DNA from: Gamarada debralockiae
Lineage: Eukaryota > Ascomycota > Leotiomycetes > Helotiales > Hyphodiscaceae
Assembly: GCA_002803225.1 (NCBI GenBank)
Contig: NXFV01000163.1
Span: forward strand, 1-64,000
Reading direction: 5' to 3'
Length of the DNA stretch: 64,000 bases
Position 1 is the stretch's first letter. Each line of letters opens with the position of its first letter. The notes under the pieces are model-generated. The model saw only the letters and a program-made list of their open reading frames with translations. It did no database searches and had not been told where the DNA came from. The position numbers were made by a program, and so were the translations under genes. Positions 9,541 through 19,944 of the stretch are shown here, piece after piece.

Positions 9541-11690
9541 TGGATGCGATTATACACACCTCAAAGCAGAAAAGTCCACTTGTTTGCGATAAGTGGAATC
9601 TTGGGCTTCAAGAATTGGGGTGAATTGAATTGTGGGACTTGGCGAGTTCGTTACGATCAGACGAGAGGTATCCGGGCGTGATGTATATCTCAATTGAGCA
9701 CATGTTTTAGGGATGAAGTGACAATCTCATGACCTCCGGTGACGACAGGTTGACAAAGAATATTCTCCGCTCGGGAATAAACAGAAGGGTTCGGTGCGAA
9801 TCCAACATGGGAATCTGTCTTTCCTATGGGTTGATCATTAGCCTAGGTTAAATGGTAAAAGGGGGGGTGTCGCTGCTTTTAGTGCCAATTTTCGGAAAGG
9901 TGTCCGCTCCAATAATCGGCACGAATCATATGAAATCGATCTCCTGCATGTCTAGAAGCCCCAACAAAAAAACGCAGTTAAAAATTATTGGCCCTAGTTC
10001 CTTGACTTTGGCTCCTTGAGATTCCTCGAAAGAAATGAGAAGCGGGGCGAACCCGAGATCTACGATCGAGTAGCAAGCTATGACGTCGTACGGATTCAAA
10101 GTTAATGTCATATGTTAGCATATGAGGCAACGTGAACACATGGGCTTCGGTCGGAGGGCCTAACCATGTCTGAGTCGTGTTACTTCCTTTGCAGCTTGTA
10201 TTTGACTTTGTTAGAGGCTTTTCTCAAAGGTATATAGAAGTACTTCGTGTTAGATTGTTTGTTCGGCTTATAGTTTATTAAGTGCATTGGCTTTCTGAAG
10301 CGCAATCTTCACTGTGATTGGAAGAGAAGACATAGGGACTGCCCTGGTACACAAGCGAAGAGGACAGGGCAGGACGGCGAGGTAGTGCAATATATCGTCA
10401 CTCAATCTATTTAACTCATGACAGATCTATGAGTTAAAAGTACACAGGAAGGTCGATGGACAAAAGGTTAAGGACAGAACGAAAAGCGAAGGTATTGGCG
10501 ATCACGTAGTGATTAAAATGCAGGTGGCCGTATCTGGATGGTTCACATGAGTAACGATGTTGTATGCTTGGACAGGCTTATGGCTTTGTTGCACGTCTGA
10601 GAATTTTAAAGGGTATTTGTACTTCGCCTGGGTTTCAGCTTCATCTTTCTTGCATATTTTTTTTCTCGTTTGTGTGAGGTGAGCTGGGGAAACACTTGGC
10701 TTAAGACGACGCTGCAGATTCAAGGATGTTCTGAAGCGGCCTCTCTTAAATTATATAGATAATGAAGTATGTAAATTAGCATCTCAGCTTTTAAAGCTAC
10801 AACTGCAAAGTACATTAGAGCACAAATGACGAGAATGCGGTGTCGCTGGGAAAGTTCCAAGCCGACTGCGACTTCCGTTGGCATGTTGATATTTACCGCA
10901 CATATAAGCTCCTTAACAGTAGGTACTGCAGCTCGAGATCCACTCGAGTAAATCACTATTTATAGATCGAACGACGCAGATTTAGAGGCTTATTTTTTGA
11001 ATCGAATTCGACAATGTCTTTGGAATAACACAACAGCGTCACAAAATCTCTGCTGTCTCAAAGAGAAGCCTCAGATTGAATGATATATACTAAATATCTA
11101 CTACAAAATTAAAGTTAATATTATTAACTTCATGATAGGAATCAGTTCTTATTTATATATAGCCCGGAGATGCTAGTATTCAGTTGATGTGCAGGTTTGA
11201 AAGTCGGTGATAATGCATATATCTATAGTAACTGAAAACGCATGCAAGTATCAATATTGAAACACAGCCAAGCCCTTCTAGTAGTCTTATAAGTTCCTCT
11301 TTATGAAAGTGAATGTCATATAAGTGCCCTATTTTGCATGTTCATCTTCCTTGCTCTTGATATCACAGTACTCACTGCCAGCATGCGCGAGAAAAGAATG
11401 TGCAAAGAAAGGTGGAGTAGACGAAGAATTGGTTAGGGCGAGCATTTGCCTCAGGCGTGCAACAAAACCTCAAAAAAAAGACTGAGAAATCTGGTACGGA
11501 GACGTCAATGTCCAAAGTCACGTGCTTGTCTTTCGCGTCCGTTGGAACACCCCTAGTAATTCAAAGAGCTAATAACATCAGATTATAGAGCGGGACGCCC
11601 ATCCTACCTCTGACGCCATCCTGCTAGCCTCACTCACATCGTTCTGTGCGCATATCTTCTCCATCAGCTTCAAGGAAACGGATGACTTTC
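9541..11690. other. Long intergenic stretch, no clear gene
   Basis: The first ~250 bp are probably the bZIP promoter. At 10411-10437 there is a 9-bp perfect inverted repeat (TTAACTCAT ... ATGAGTTAA, 9-bp loop). Two overlapping minus-strand open frames at 10502-10956 (73 and 78 codons) have no recognisable motif. From 10960 to 11340 the DNA is AT-rich. Confidence 0.45.
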
Positions 11691-11798
11691 CATCCACTTC
11701 CAAAGTGAACAGCCCATCCTATCCACATCCCGCTGCAGGCCCGCACCAATTGTCAACCTTTCCAAGCCCAGACCCTGATCGCAACCTCTACCCAGCAC

Positions 11799-12186
11799 TT
11801 GGAACTCACGCCCTTACTCCTTGCCTTCGCACGATCTAACCTTTGTCCAAAAGGTGCCGTATCAATACTGAACTCTATTTCCTTCCTTCAAACTGCTTCG
11901 GCGCAGGAAAGCTATGCCGCATACATCGAAGCATTCAAAGCCGGAGCTGGATCCAAGAGGAGAGGAGTGGTGAAAATGCTCGGGTCCGACAGTAGATGAG
12001 GATGCGGATGGCGGGTGGGATGAGGTTGTGATGGCGCAATACTCGACTTTGGAGCATTTCGCGGATATGATGGCTGATGGCGAGCATCAAGGGATTAATC
12101 GGGGGCCGAGGTTACCGGCGATGAAGGATACGTGTATTTTGATGACGACGGAAGTGGAGCTGGGACTGGTGTGTACAGGGCGGTGA
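11799..12186 (+). pseudogene. Frameshifted dimeric alpha/beta-barrel (DUF1330-like) gene remnant
   Basis: The first frame gives KGAVSILNSISFL, AQESYAAYIEAF and GSKRRGVVKMLG. After about base 11983 the sequence continues one frame over as TVDEDADGGWDEVVMAQY, STLEHFADMM and LPAMKDTCILMTTEVEL, ending at TGA 12184-12186. Together these follow the order of small dimeric alpha/beta-barrel proteins of the DUF1330 kind (a hydrophobic strand, SYxxYxEAF, GG/RGG, then WDEVxxxxYPS, FxxM, and a final ALKDTxIxxTTE). There is no ATG at the head of the open frame. One 1-nt shift plus the missing start suggests recent inactivation; a sequencing error cannot be excluded. Confidence 0.6.
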
Positions 12187-12391
12187 CTGATTGGTAAGAT
12201 TGCCAGACGCGTGGAACGAGTGGATGATTTGAGGGCAGAATAGGATGAACTAGTTGCTTTCTTTTGTTGGTATGCGTTCCCTTTGGTTTCTTGCCATAAA
12301 CTTAGCAATTTAACATTACCAAGAATGCGCTCGTTCTAGTGACTAGGGATAGTTCCTTCCTTTTAACACCATCTTCTGGACCTTCGACAAC

Positions 12392-13303
12392 CTAACGAAA
12401 GAGCGGACCGGTGGGTAGTGTCGGGGCAGTTTCAAATAGCAAGGAGTCCGTCATAGGTGCGTCTGGAATTTTGGTTCCCCTAGGTATCTCCCCGCACAAT
12501 TTAGAGCAATTTCCAATATTAATTGAGCGCATTGGTGTGTTCTGTTGAGACTGGTAGGAGCGATTCGAACTCATTCTTCTGACCCTGTTCTTCGAGCTAC
12601 GTACAGCTGTCTTCCATGGCCTGATAATGAGACTTTTGGTGGCCTCGTCAGCAAGTCCTATAGCCTGAATTGCCGTCAGCAGCTTCACCAACACCACAAG
12701 ACTATCTATGATTGAGTAACATGTTGTGTAATATGTCTTTCGCAGCTGTAGATACGTTTTGGACAACTTCACGTCATCCATTACATTCTTACCGCCAAGG
12801 TTCAGATGTTCCAGCCCCCTATCCATTGTCGTGGTAGAGCTTGCATCCGCCCCAGTGTATAAGATGCTTTCAATAGCGAGTCTTTTGTACATGGATATTG
12901 CTTTCTCTATTTGACTTTCGTAGGCGTAAGTGGCTAGGAGGGTCAGATTCTCCTTGATTTCAGTGGACAATAGGACCTTCTGCTTATTTTTTGCGTTTTC
13001 CATGCAAGTGGAACGGGACTTGATGTGTTATTTGGTTGCATTGGTTTCGGTACAGCATTACCAATCTCAAAGAGGCAGACACCGGCTACAATTCGCAAGT
13101 TTTCGCTAGACTCTGTACTCTTGAATATGTTTTGGAGTTCCGAGACGACAAACCTTTCCGCCGGTGGAAGTGCTTCAGTTGCCAGAAAGCGAATCTGGTC
13201 ATGCACTCCCTCTGGAATGCATATCTAATAGACACCCTTGGCGTGATAGGGAAGTACTTTTCTAAGGCCCTCGTAAAGGTTAGCATTTCCGAACGGATCT
13301 AAT
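12392..13303 (-). pseudogene. Fragmented C-terminal part of a fungal STAND/NLR-associated protein
   Basis: Three overlapping minus-strand open frames (203, 87 and 66 codons) in different phases, with no good splice signals joining them. One carries HDQIRFLATEALPPAERFVV, ELQNIFKSTESSENLRIV and GVCLFEIGNAVPKP. The next has VLLSTEIKENLTLLATY and a helical LSKTYLQLRKTYYTTCYSI stretch. The composition looks coding. Together with the block at 13.5-15.2 kb this resembles a fungal protein with a STAND-type N-terminal domain, but the family is inferred from pattern only. Frame changes imply a decayed gene; unrecognised introns are the alternative. Confidence 0.45.
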
Positions 13304-13497
13304 AATCTATTGTAGCTTACCATCCTTAAAACTGAGCTTGCCAGGTAGCGCTGGCAAGGAATTAGCTTTCCTTCTCATGAATGGAGAAAAGAGATGAATC
13401 TCACTATGTAGAACTTCTATGCTCGCAGTAGAGACCGAGAAAGCAATCTAGCAGTTTTGTAGTGGTTAGGTGTGAAGATCCTGACTACCTTCTAATT

Positions 13498-15203
13498 TCA
13501 AAAGCGCGTTCCGCTAGAGCTACAGTGGTCTTCGCTGTTTAGGAGCCATTTTGGTATAACACAATCTCCCTTCCAACAAATGCAATCCGATCGAGATCCC
13601 TTTCCGAAGAGACTCTGAAGTGTGGAGAGGAAGCAAGCGGTCTGTTTTAATGCTGCAGCGATGAAAGTAATGATCAGCGACCGGTTTTTCAAGAAATATC
13701 TAGGAGATAATCGACACAATGTTGATTCGATTTGGAGTGCAAAACTGATATGTGACCGGTCCTCGCCGACACTCGTTGTTGACGTTGACCGAAAGTATTG
13801 GTAATGCAGACGACAGCTTTTGGATGTGTCGCGCAGTGATATGAGGCTTGATTTAAGGTGTCTCGATCGCATACAAAGATGGGTATGGAAATCTATCCGA
13901 GCTCCTCAGCAGGCACTCATACGACTATTGGCTCTCTAACGTACCCTTCCAGCTAATGTGAATGTTCTTCAGCTGGTCTGGCTGGCTTGATAATCCCACG
14001 AGTCCAAGAGAGTTGAAGAGAAATGCCCCTTGAGGCAGGAATCCGAAGTGTAGTTTGATGCCACCCGGTACTCGGAAACTAAATAACCTAGCAGTCGTCT
14101 AAGCAGAAGAAGCTGTGCAATGATATTCTTCTGATCCAGGATAGCCGTTCATATTCTTCGTAGGCGCACTCAATGAGGGCGGCCTTGCCATTACTACGAA
14201 TCAAGATCTGTTGGTCAACGACTTTCATAATTCTGAGTCCTGTCGAACGAGGTTTAACATCGCTGGTGGGACATTTCGAAGATTTAGTGTGAGTATTGAA
14301 AGGCATCTCTTTAATCTGTGCTTGTAGAATCTGCATTTGCCGTAGTGTCTCGAAGAAGGTTTGTTCCATCGATGTAACTTTCCCATTGACCCGATCGTGA
14401 GCGGTGCTAAAAGTGTTCAGTATCTTGTCGAGTTTGTGTGACTGAGTCTGAGTGTCACCAGCCAACAGGCCGACCTTTGTCGAAAGCTCAGTCGTTCCAT
14501 CAGGGGTTGATTTTTGCTTTCGGCAAGCTTCAATTCTAGTGAGGTAAGTAAGGTTCTTATCGATCGCTGCTCATTATCATATTACGCTTGTAAAATTTGA
14601 AATCTCTCGGAATCGAGCTGCTGTTGTTCCCTGGTCAAATTAAGCATTTCTTTCTCGACGGACAGAGATTATGCGACCTTCAGAGAATTCAGATCAGGGA
14701 GTCTCACAGTAAAAGATTGCTTTGTGCAGTTTATAATGACGATCTTGCGTGTTCAACTCCTTTTGTGAGTCTTTGGATCTTGGCCTTCTTCAAGGCAAAT
14801 TTAAACCTCTTCGCTCCTTTCAAGGACTCTCCGGTGATGAATTCCATGAGCTCAGCTTTGGCGCAATTCGACAACGCTGCGACAGCGGCACTTCGGGTAA
14901 TTGTGTAATTTGTTGAAGCTGTACCCCCAATTAATTTCTCAAGGCTCGAGGCAATGTCTTGGGTAAGCTCGAGCTCTTTCTTTAGGTGACGTCAGCGGAT
15001 CACAATATTTAGAAACATCAAGAGAAGATGTAATAGTACAGCAAGAGTTATAGGCAGATCATCATTCCTTGAGCCGTTGGGTGTCCTCACATGTGTCTTT
15101 GACATCTTCAAACAAAATTCCAGATGAACAAGCATCCCTGCGCAACCTGCCCAGCCAATGCAATGACCTCCACGACGCTACCCGCCGTAGCGAGTTCGGC
15201 CAT
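13498..15203 (-). pseudogene. Degraded STAND-type N-terminal domain gene
   Basis: It begins ATG at 15203 with AELATAGSVVEVIALAGQVA, a typical start of fungal NLR/STAND N-terminal domains. About 30 codons in the frame breaks (near 15112) and resumes one frame over as LFEDVKDTCEDTQRLK. Where an intron donor would be expected (about 15067) the sequence is GAATGA instead of a GT donor. Downstream of a plausible acceptor at about 14990 come ELTQDIASSLEKL, NYTITRSAAVAAL, MEFITGESLKGAKRFKFALKK and KIQRLTKGVEHARSSL, again family-typical. A coiled-coil segment (THDRVNGK-like, MEQTFFETLRQMQILQAQIKEM) lies at 14088-14465. No NACHT or NB-ARC P-loop was found. Several frameshifts, a lost donor and internal stops indicate a pseudogene. 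Confidence 0.55.
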
Positions 15204-15547
15204 GATTTTGCTAGTAGTAGTAGATGGGGTTAAACGGGAAGTGTTGATAGAGGGTACATGAAAGCGTTGCGACTGCGATCGATGTTTGGTCTTAGTGATG
15301 CGGCCTTGCGAAGTAGGTGCGAGGAAAGAAGCACAGATGGAGCGCTCGGAGGGCCAGCCTAGTCACGGCTCAACAGGCAGAGAAGTGAAACACGCGGGTG
15401 ATTCAAGGTATTTATCCAAACTTAAGGATTCCGGCAAAGAGTATTGGATTACCTAAATGAGGCGCTAGAATCAGGTACTATGGGAGTATATAGCGTCCTC
15501 TCTATTATAATTCGATTGAGAAAGCTGTCAAGTCCACTCTGCTCTAC

Positions 15548-17012
15548 TCAAGCACAAGGCTCCTTGATCCCACTTGTGATTAACCACCAATTAATTGGAA
15601 ACGCTGTCCAATGCCCTAAAAACATCCCAATCTACCACTAATGTGTCAGTGTTCATTCCCCTAAATGCCTAGCTTCTTAACCTCCAACTCCCACCAGAAG
15701 TACTCACCTGCATCATCCACCAATAAACTACATTATTGGTCTGTAATTTCCAATCAAAAACGGCAATCTGGAAAATTGCCATCCAGCCAAACAACCCAAT
15801 CTCGAAGAAGGTTAGAGACAGGAAATCGGCTTTTAGGGCTCTGTAGATAGATTTGGGCCCGTAGTCGCCGGACATGGGCGCGATTGAGAAGTATTGGAAG
15901 ATGATCCCGATGAGGAGAGCGAAAGCGTAATCTGTTCCCCGATTAGAAGACCGGAAACAAAAGACGATGAGAGAAGACCTGCCAATTAAGAACTCGGGCC
16001 AGATCCCCTTCCCATTTATCTGGACATTCGTTCCATACACCAGCCATTCTCCTACAATATCTCCAAGAAGGCAGCCAGCGCCGCAATGACAGACTGCGAT
16101 GGTGACTGTTGCAAACATGGGGCGGTCTCGCATCATGTTGAACATGTGTGGATCTTTTGACATATCGTGGTTCATATGGGACATATTATGACCACCTGTT
16201 CCGTGCTGCATGTTGGCCATGTTGTATCCCGGTTCGTTACGAGCTGGGATTTCATTTCCATTCTCCATATCCATATGGTTCGTGTGATGGAGTCTAGGCA
16301 TCGTATGACCATTGTGATGGTGCTGAGGAGAGGGGTTTCCACTTTCTATCTCATTCTCCATGGCTTTTTGGTGAGCAGGACCTCCATGGTGCATGTGGCC
16401 GTGTCCAGACATGGCGTGAGATTGGTCGTTATGTACTGTAAGATTATTTCCACTTTCCATCTCTTTCTCCATGCTCATGTCATGAGCATGGGTATCATGA
16501 TTCATGTGATTATACGCCGCCATGCCACTGCTCTCAATCTTCATCTCGTGGCCTTCGTGCGGCTCATGAGATGGCTCTTCACTACCGGCCTGTTTCTTGC
16601 CATGCTCTACATCTCCATGCATCATATGTATTTGGCCAGACATATGATGCCCCTTCATACCACTCCCACTTCCACTCCTGCTGCTCTCTTTCTCTTTAAT
16701 CCACTCCTTCAAAATTTCGGGCGTCATCGGCCTTCCATACTTCAGATACGTCCACAACGTGATTGGTGCCAGGTACAGCGCATTCAACACATAAACGGGA
16801 AGCCTACTAACAGCATCAGTCCTTGCAACGACTTCCAAACAGAAATAATGTTAAAAGTAAAGCCAAAGAACTCACATAACACCCATCATACTCTTCCAAC
16901 CTCTTCTCTGCAAGATATCCCACGCAATCCATATCGAGACCAGACCTGCAAGGCCGATAAAGAGGGACGCTATTACCGTTAATGCTAACGGTGGATTGTA
17001 ATTCGAAGACAT
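15548..17012 (-). CDS. DUF4396 membrane protein with a long His/Met-rich linker
   Basis: Reconstructed as 17012-16876, 16806-15983, 15931-15708, 15631-15548, giving 422 residues with the frame kept throughout. The N-terminus has a membrane segment (LALTVIASLFIGLAGLVSIW) and a second hydrophobic stretch (LPVYVLNALYLAPITLWTY). Residues ~75-270 are crowded with His, Met and Asp/Glu: HHMSG, MHGDVEHG, HGHMHHGG, QHHHNGH, NMSHMNHDM. Modules of the form MEKEMESGN / MENEIESGN / MENGNEI recur. From ~275 comes the DUF4396 region (VCHCGAGCLLGDIVGEW, IFQYFSIAPM, KADFLSLTFFEIGLFGWM), ending LGHWTAFPINWWL. The function of DUF4396 is not known to me; the His/Met repeats suggest binding of copper or another soft metal. 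The second intron (15932-15982) appears to be GC-AG. Confidence 0.82.
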
Positions 17013-17290
17013 GATTGCTTTGCTAGGCAGAGGCTGAAATGAAAAAGTAGAGTGATATCATTTTGAATGGAAAAGAGTTGATGCAACATTGAGCTCATCA
17101 TGCAGGTAGATTACATAATCTGCATGAGATAAGTGCCTGCAACTTTCAGTGGTTGATAGGGATATTCGAATCTTGATTCATTTTGAGGAAAAGAGGATAA
17201 CAGTATCAAATGTACAAAGCCAATCAGTGGAAGGTAGATATCTAAATCGGTCAAGCAAGCAACTATTCTGTACTTTGCATTTGTATTGTA

Positions 17291-18581
17291 GGAGTTGGGG
17301 CCATTAGATACGGCCACCTAAGCGAGAACCATGAAAATCAACCCCTTCCCCCTTTCTTACTTAGATAAATCACTATAATTGCAACTATAATTATTTTGAC
17401 TCCAAATTAAAGAAGTATATTATGAATAGTAGCTAGTCTACATAATTCAATTACATCTTCGAGCTTGCAAGTCAATTGCTCTGTATGGTGCTGAAAGTCA
17501 CGTAGATCAACCTAGTCTCAAAGCTTTTGCAACTCCCTACACATATCTTCCTTATTTTTCGGCACATACGGCAATTTCTTTAGCTCTTCTTTTATCTAAC
17601 GTTAGACCTTCTCTATTGGGTTTAGATCTAGTGAAGAAGGAGGCCAGTTGAACCTGCGAATGCTACGGTGTAGCCTAGGTAATTAGTGCTCCTAGCATGA
17701 ACCTTTGCCCTATCTTTTATGAAGATATACCTTAGAGTATATACCTTTATGCCCAGGGAGCTTCTCCATAAAGACTAATAGCAACTTATAGTCCTAGCCT
17801 ATAGCCCCCCAAATCATGACTGAGAACCTTCCTGACTTATATACTAACCGCATACAATTCGTGTAGTGTTTTTCGTCTATGCAGCGTGTTACCCAGATCC
17901 TTCTACACTTCCCAACCTTAAATGCAGCTTCATTTGACTATATAACCCTCTAGGCTCCTCCAGGCTTGCATTATTCTTGTTACTGCAAAGCCTGATATCC
18001 TCTACTACTAATGCTCAATAGTAAAACCCAATCGTTTCTTAGCTTGTTTGCGTGATATATATAGTCTCAAGCATGCGATACAGCGACAGTAGCCTGCGCG
18101 GCACAGTTCTCGACAAATGGTTCTGGCAGAGGCTTAGGCTCCTAGCTAAGCTTTGACTTGCTCAAAGGACAGTCGACGCGTCGACTAATCTCTAGAGATA
18201 TAATGAATACAACGGCGGATCTCTCTAACAGACATCAAATGTGGTCTCGGGGCTTTCTTTTTGTGGTCTAGTTTGCTCGTCTCTTAGTGTAATATGCGTC
18301 GAATCGTTTGTCGAGGGAGAGAGGTTTTAGATTTTAGACACGATATCTCGTTAGAAATTTCCATTGTATTGCAAACTGCGTACAACTTTGCGTATGGGAG
18401 TAGGCCATTCGGCATTCTCTTTTTGCGGAGGAGAGCTAAATATATAGTATCGTTCATATTAAATCACAAGGTAATAGAGTTGATTGTTGGCTTAATAGAT
18501 AAATTTAAAGGAAGGGTCACGAAAATTCGACGCGCACACACGTCTCGCTTAAGTGGGCCGCATCTAAATGGCCCCAACTCT
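17291..18581 (-). mobile_element. Tc1/mariner-type transposon relic with inverted ends
   Basis: Inverted repeats bound the unit. The left end begins GGAGTTGGGGCCATTAGATA; the right end, read on the opposite strand, begins AGAGTTGGGGCCATTTAGAT. They match with few changes over ~40 bp, through GCGGCC..ACxTAAGCGAGA. TA dinucleotides sit just outside both (17289-17290, 18582-18583), the target duplication of this superfamily. The minus strand holds a ruined transposase: WPPSSLDLNPIEKV-stop-R-stop followed by IKEELKKLPYVPKNKEDMC near 17.53-17.65 kb, the C-terminal DDE-domain signature (DLNPIE). TAG for TGG and high AT fit RIP. It cannot encode an active transposase. Confidence 0.8.
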
Positions 18582-18583
18582 TA

Positions 18584-19944
18584 CAAATATAAGTACTGCC
18601 GAGATAGAGAGGTTTAGAAGTAGACAATATGTTCTAGTCAGACTCATAAATAGCAGGCTATAGTTGGAGTGACGTACAGTACAACGAAACCGGATCCTAT
18701 ACAGACAGCGGACGTGTAAAACTTTGACGCTGAGACGAAGTTACCTTTTTGAACAAGATGTCACTAGTTACTCGACGCCTTCGCCAGGATGAAACCCTAC
18801 GAGCTGAACTGCGATGTGCAACAGAGCAGGAACAAGACACACAAACCCACATCATCAGTGGGTAGCATTCGAGTACAAATAAAGGGCTCAAAAGCCACAG
18901 TGTAATATTGATGGTGTCCAGGTTGCATTTAGCGAGCCTGCATCACCTGAACCCTCCAAAACGGTCGCCGTAAAAGAGGAGGCAATATTTGATGCAATGT
19001 GTCGGAGCTTAGAAAGTTTTGCAGGCGCTGTCGTGGCCCCCCTCTCCGGGAGTTGGCCTCTATTTTACGGCGCGCAACAAAACAAACCCGGATTGGAACA
19101 AGTGGTCGCGTGCTCTCGACGAGGTGCCACCGCAGATCTCCTGAGCCCTGATACGGCCATTGCCAACTCGGTTCAAAAGTCCAGGCTCTTGCCAATTCTC
19201 GCCTACGAGCCCCCTGTACGCCACACAGATAGCATTGCGACTGTGAGCACTGAAGTTATAGGCTGTTGATATCTGGTCCACAGACACTAAGCCTGTACTC
19301 GTTGCCGGGCGACAACAGCCCAAACGCCACACGACCAGGGTCTCCCTTTGTGCAAGAGTCAGGACCTTTGAATCGATCCTCCGTAGCGAATTGGCATAAA
19401 ATCCGGAGCTTTTCTCAGTAAAACCAGAGGCGAGGGGAGATATTTATACGCTAGGTACGTAGAGTGGTGAATAGAGAGGCGTCCGCGCCTCGTCGGACGA
19501 TGTTCAACAAACGAATATTATTCCCGGACAAGAGGAAGGGTGCAGGCAAATCTTATATGTCAAGTAATTTGCGCTACCGTCATACGAGGTACGGGAGGGA
19601 AGCACTTGCTAACAAGGAACAATTCGGGCTGGAGCTTTGGGTCGCTGGAAAGAACTGGCGCTTGAATTTCATCGACCAGGTTCGAAGGGTAGAGAATGGG
19701 GTTTTATTAGCCTAGGTATGTACTCGAGACAAGATTATAAACAACGAAGTGGGGATTTGACCGCGAAAGCAACCAAAAGCCCAGAAAGAACCCCGCCAAT
19801 CCATGCATTGAATATGCCTTTCCCTCATGTCTTTCGTCCTTGCATAATTCTGAAATATCAACCGCAACACCAGTGCCTTTTGAACGAGAGTCGTGAGGTC
19901 GCAAAGATAAACGTGAAAGGGGGTATAGGAACCGAGAACAGGAA
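18584..19944. other. Intergenic DNA between the mariner relic and fzo1
   Basis: Several open frames of 64-103 codons overlap on both strands, none with a family signature. Composition at 19.0-19.4 kb is less AT-rich than the mariner relic, so a decayed gene is possible, but I cannot name one. The last few hundred bases should hold the fzo1 3' UTR. Confidence 0.4.
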
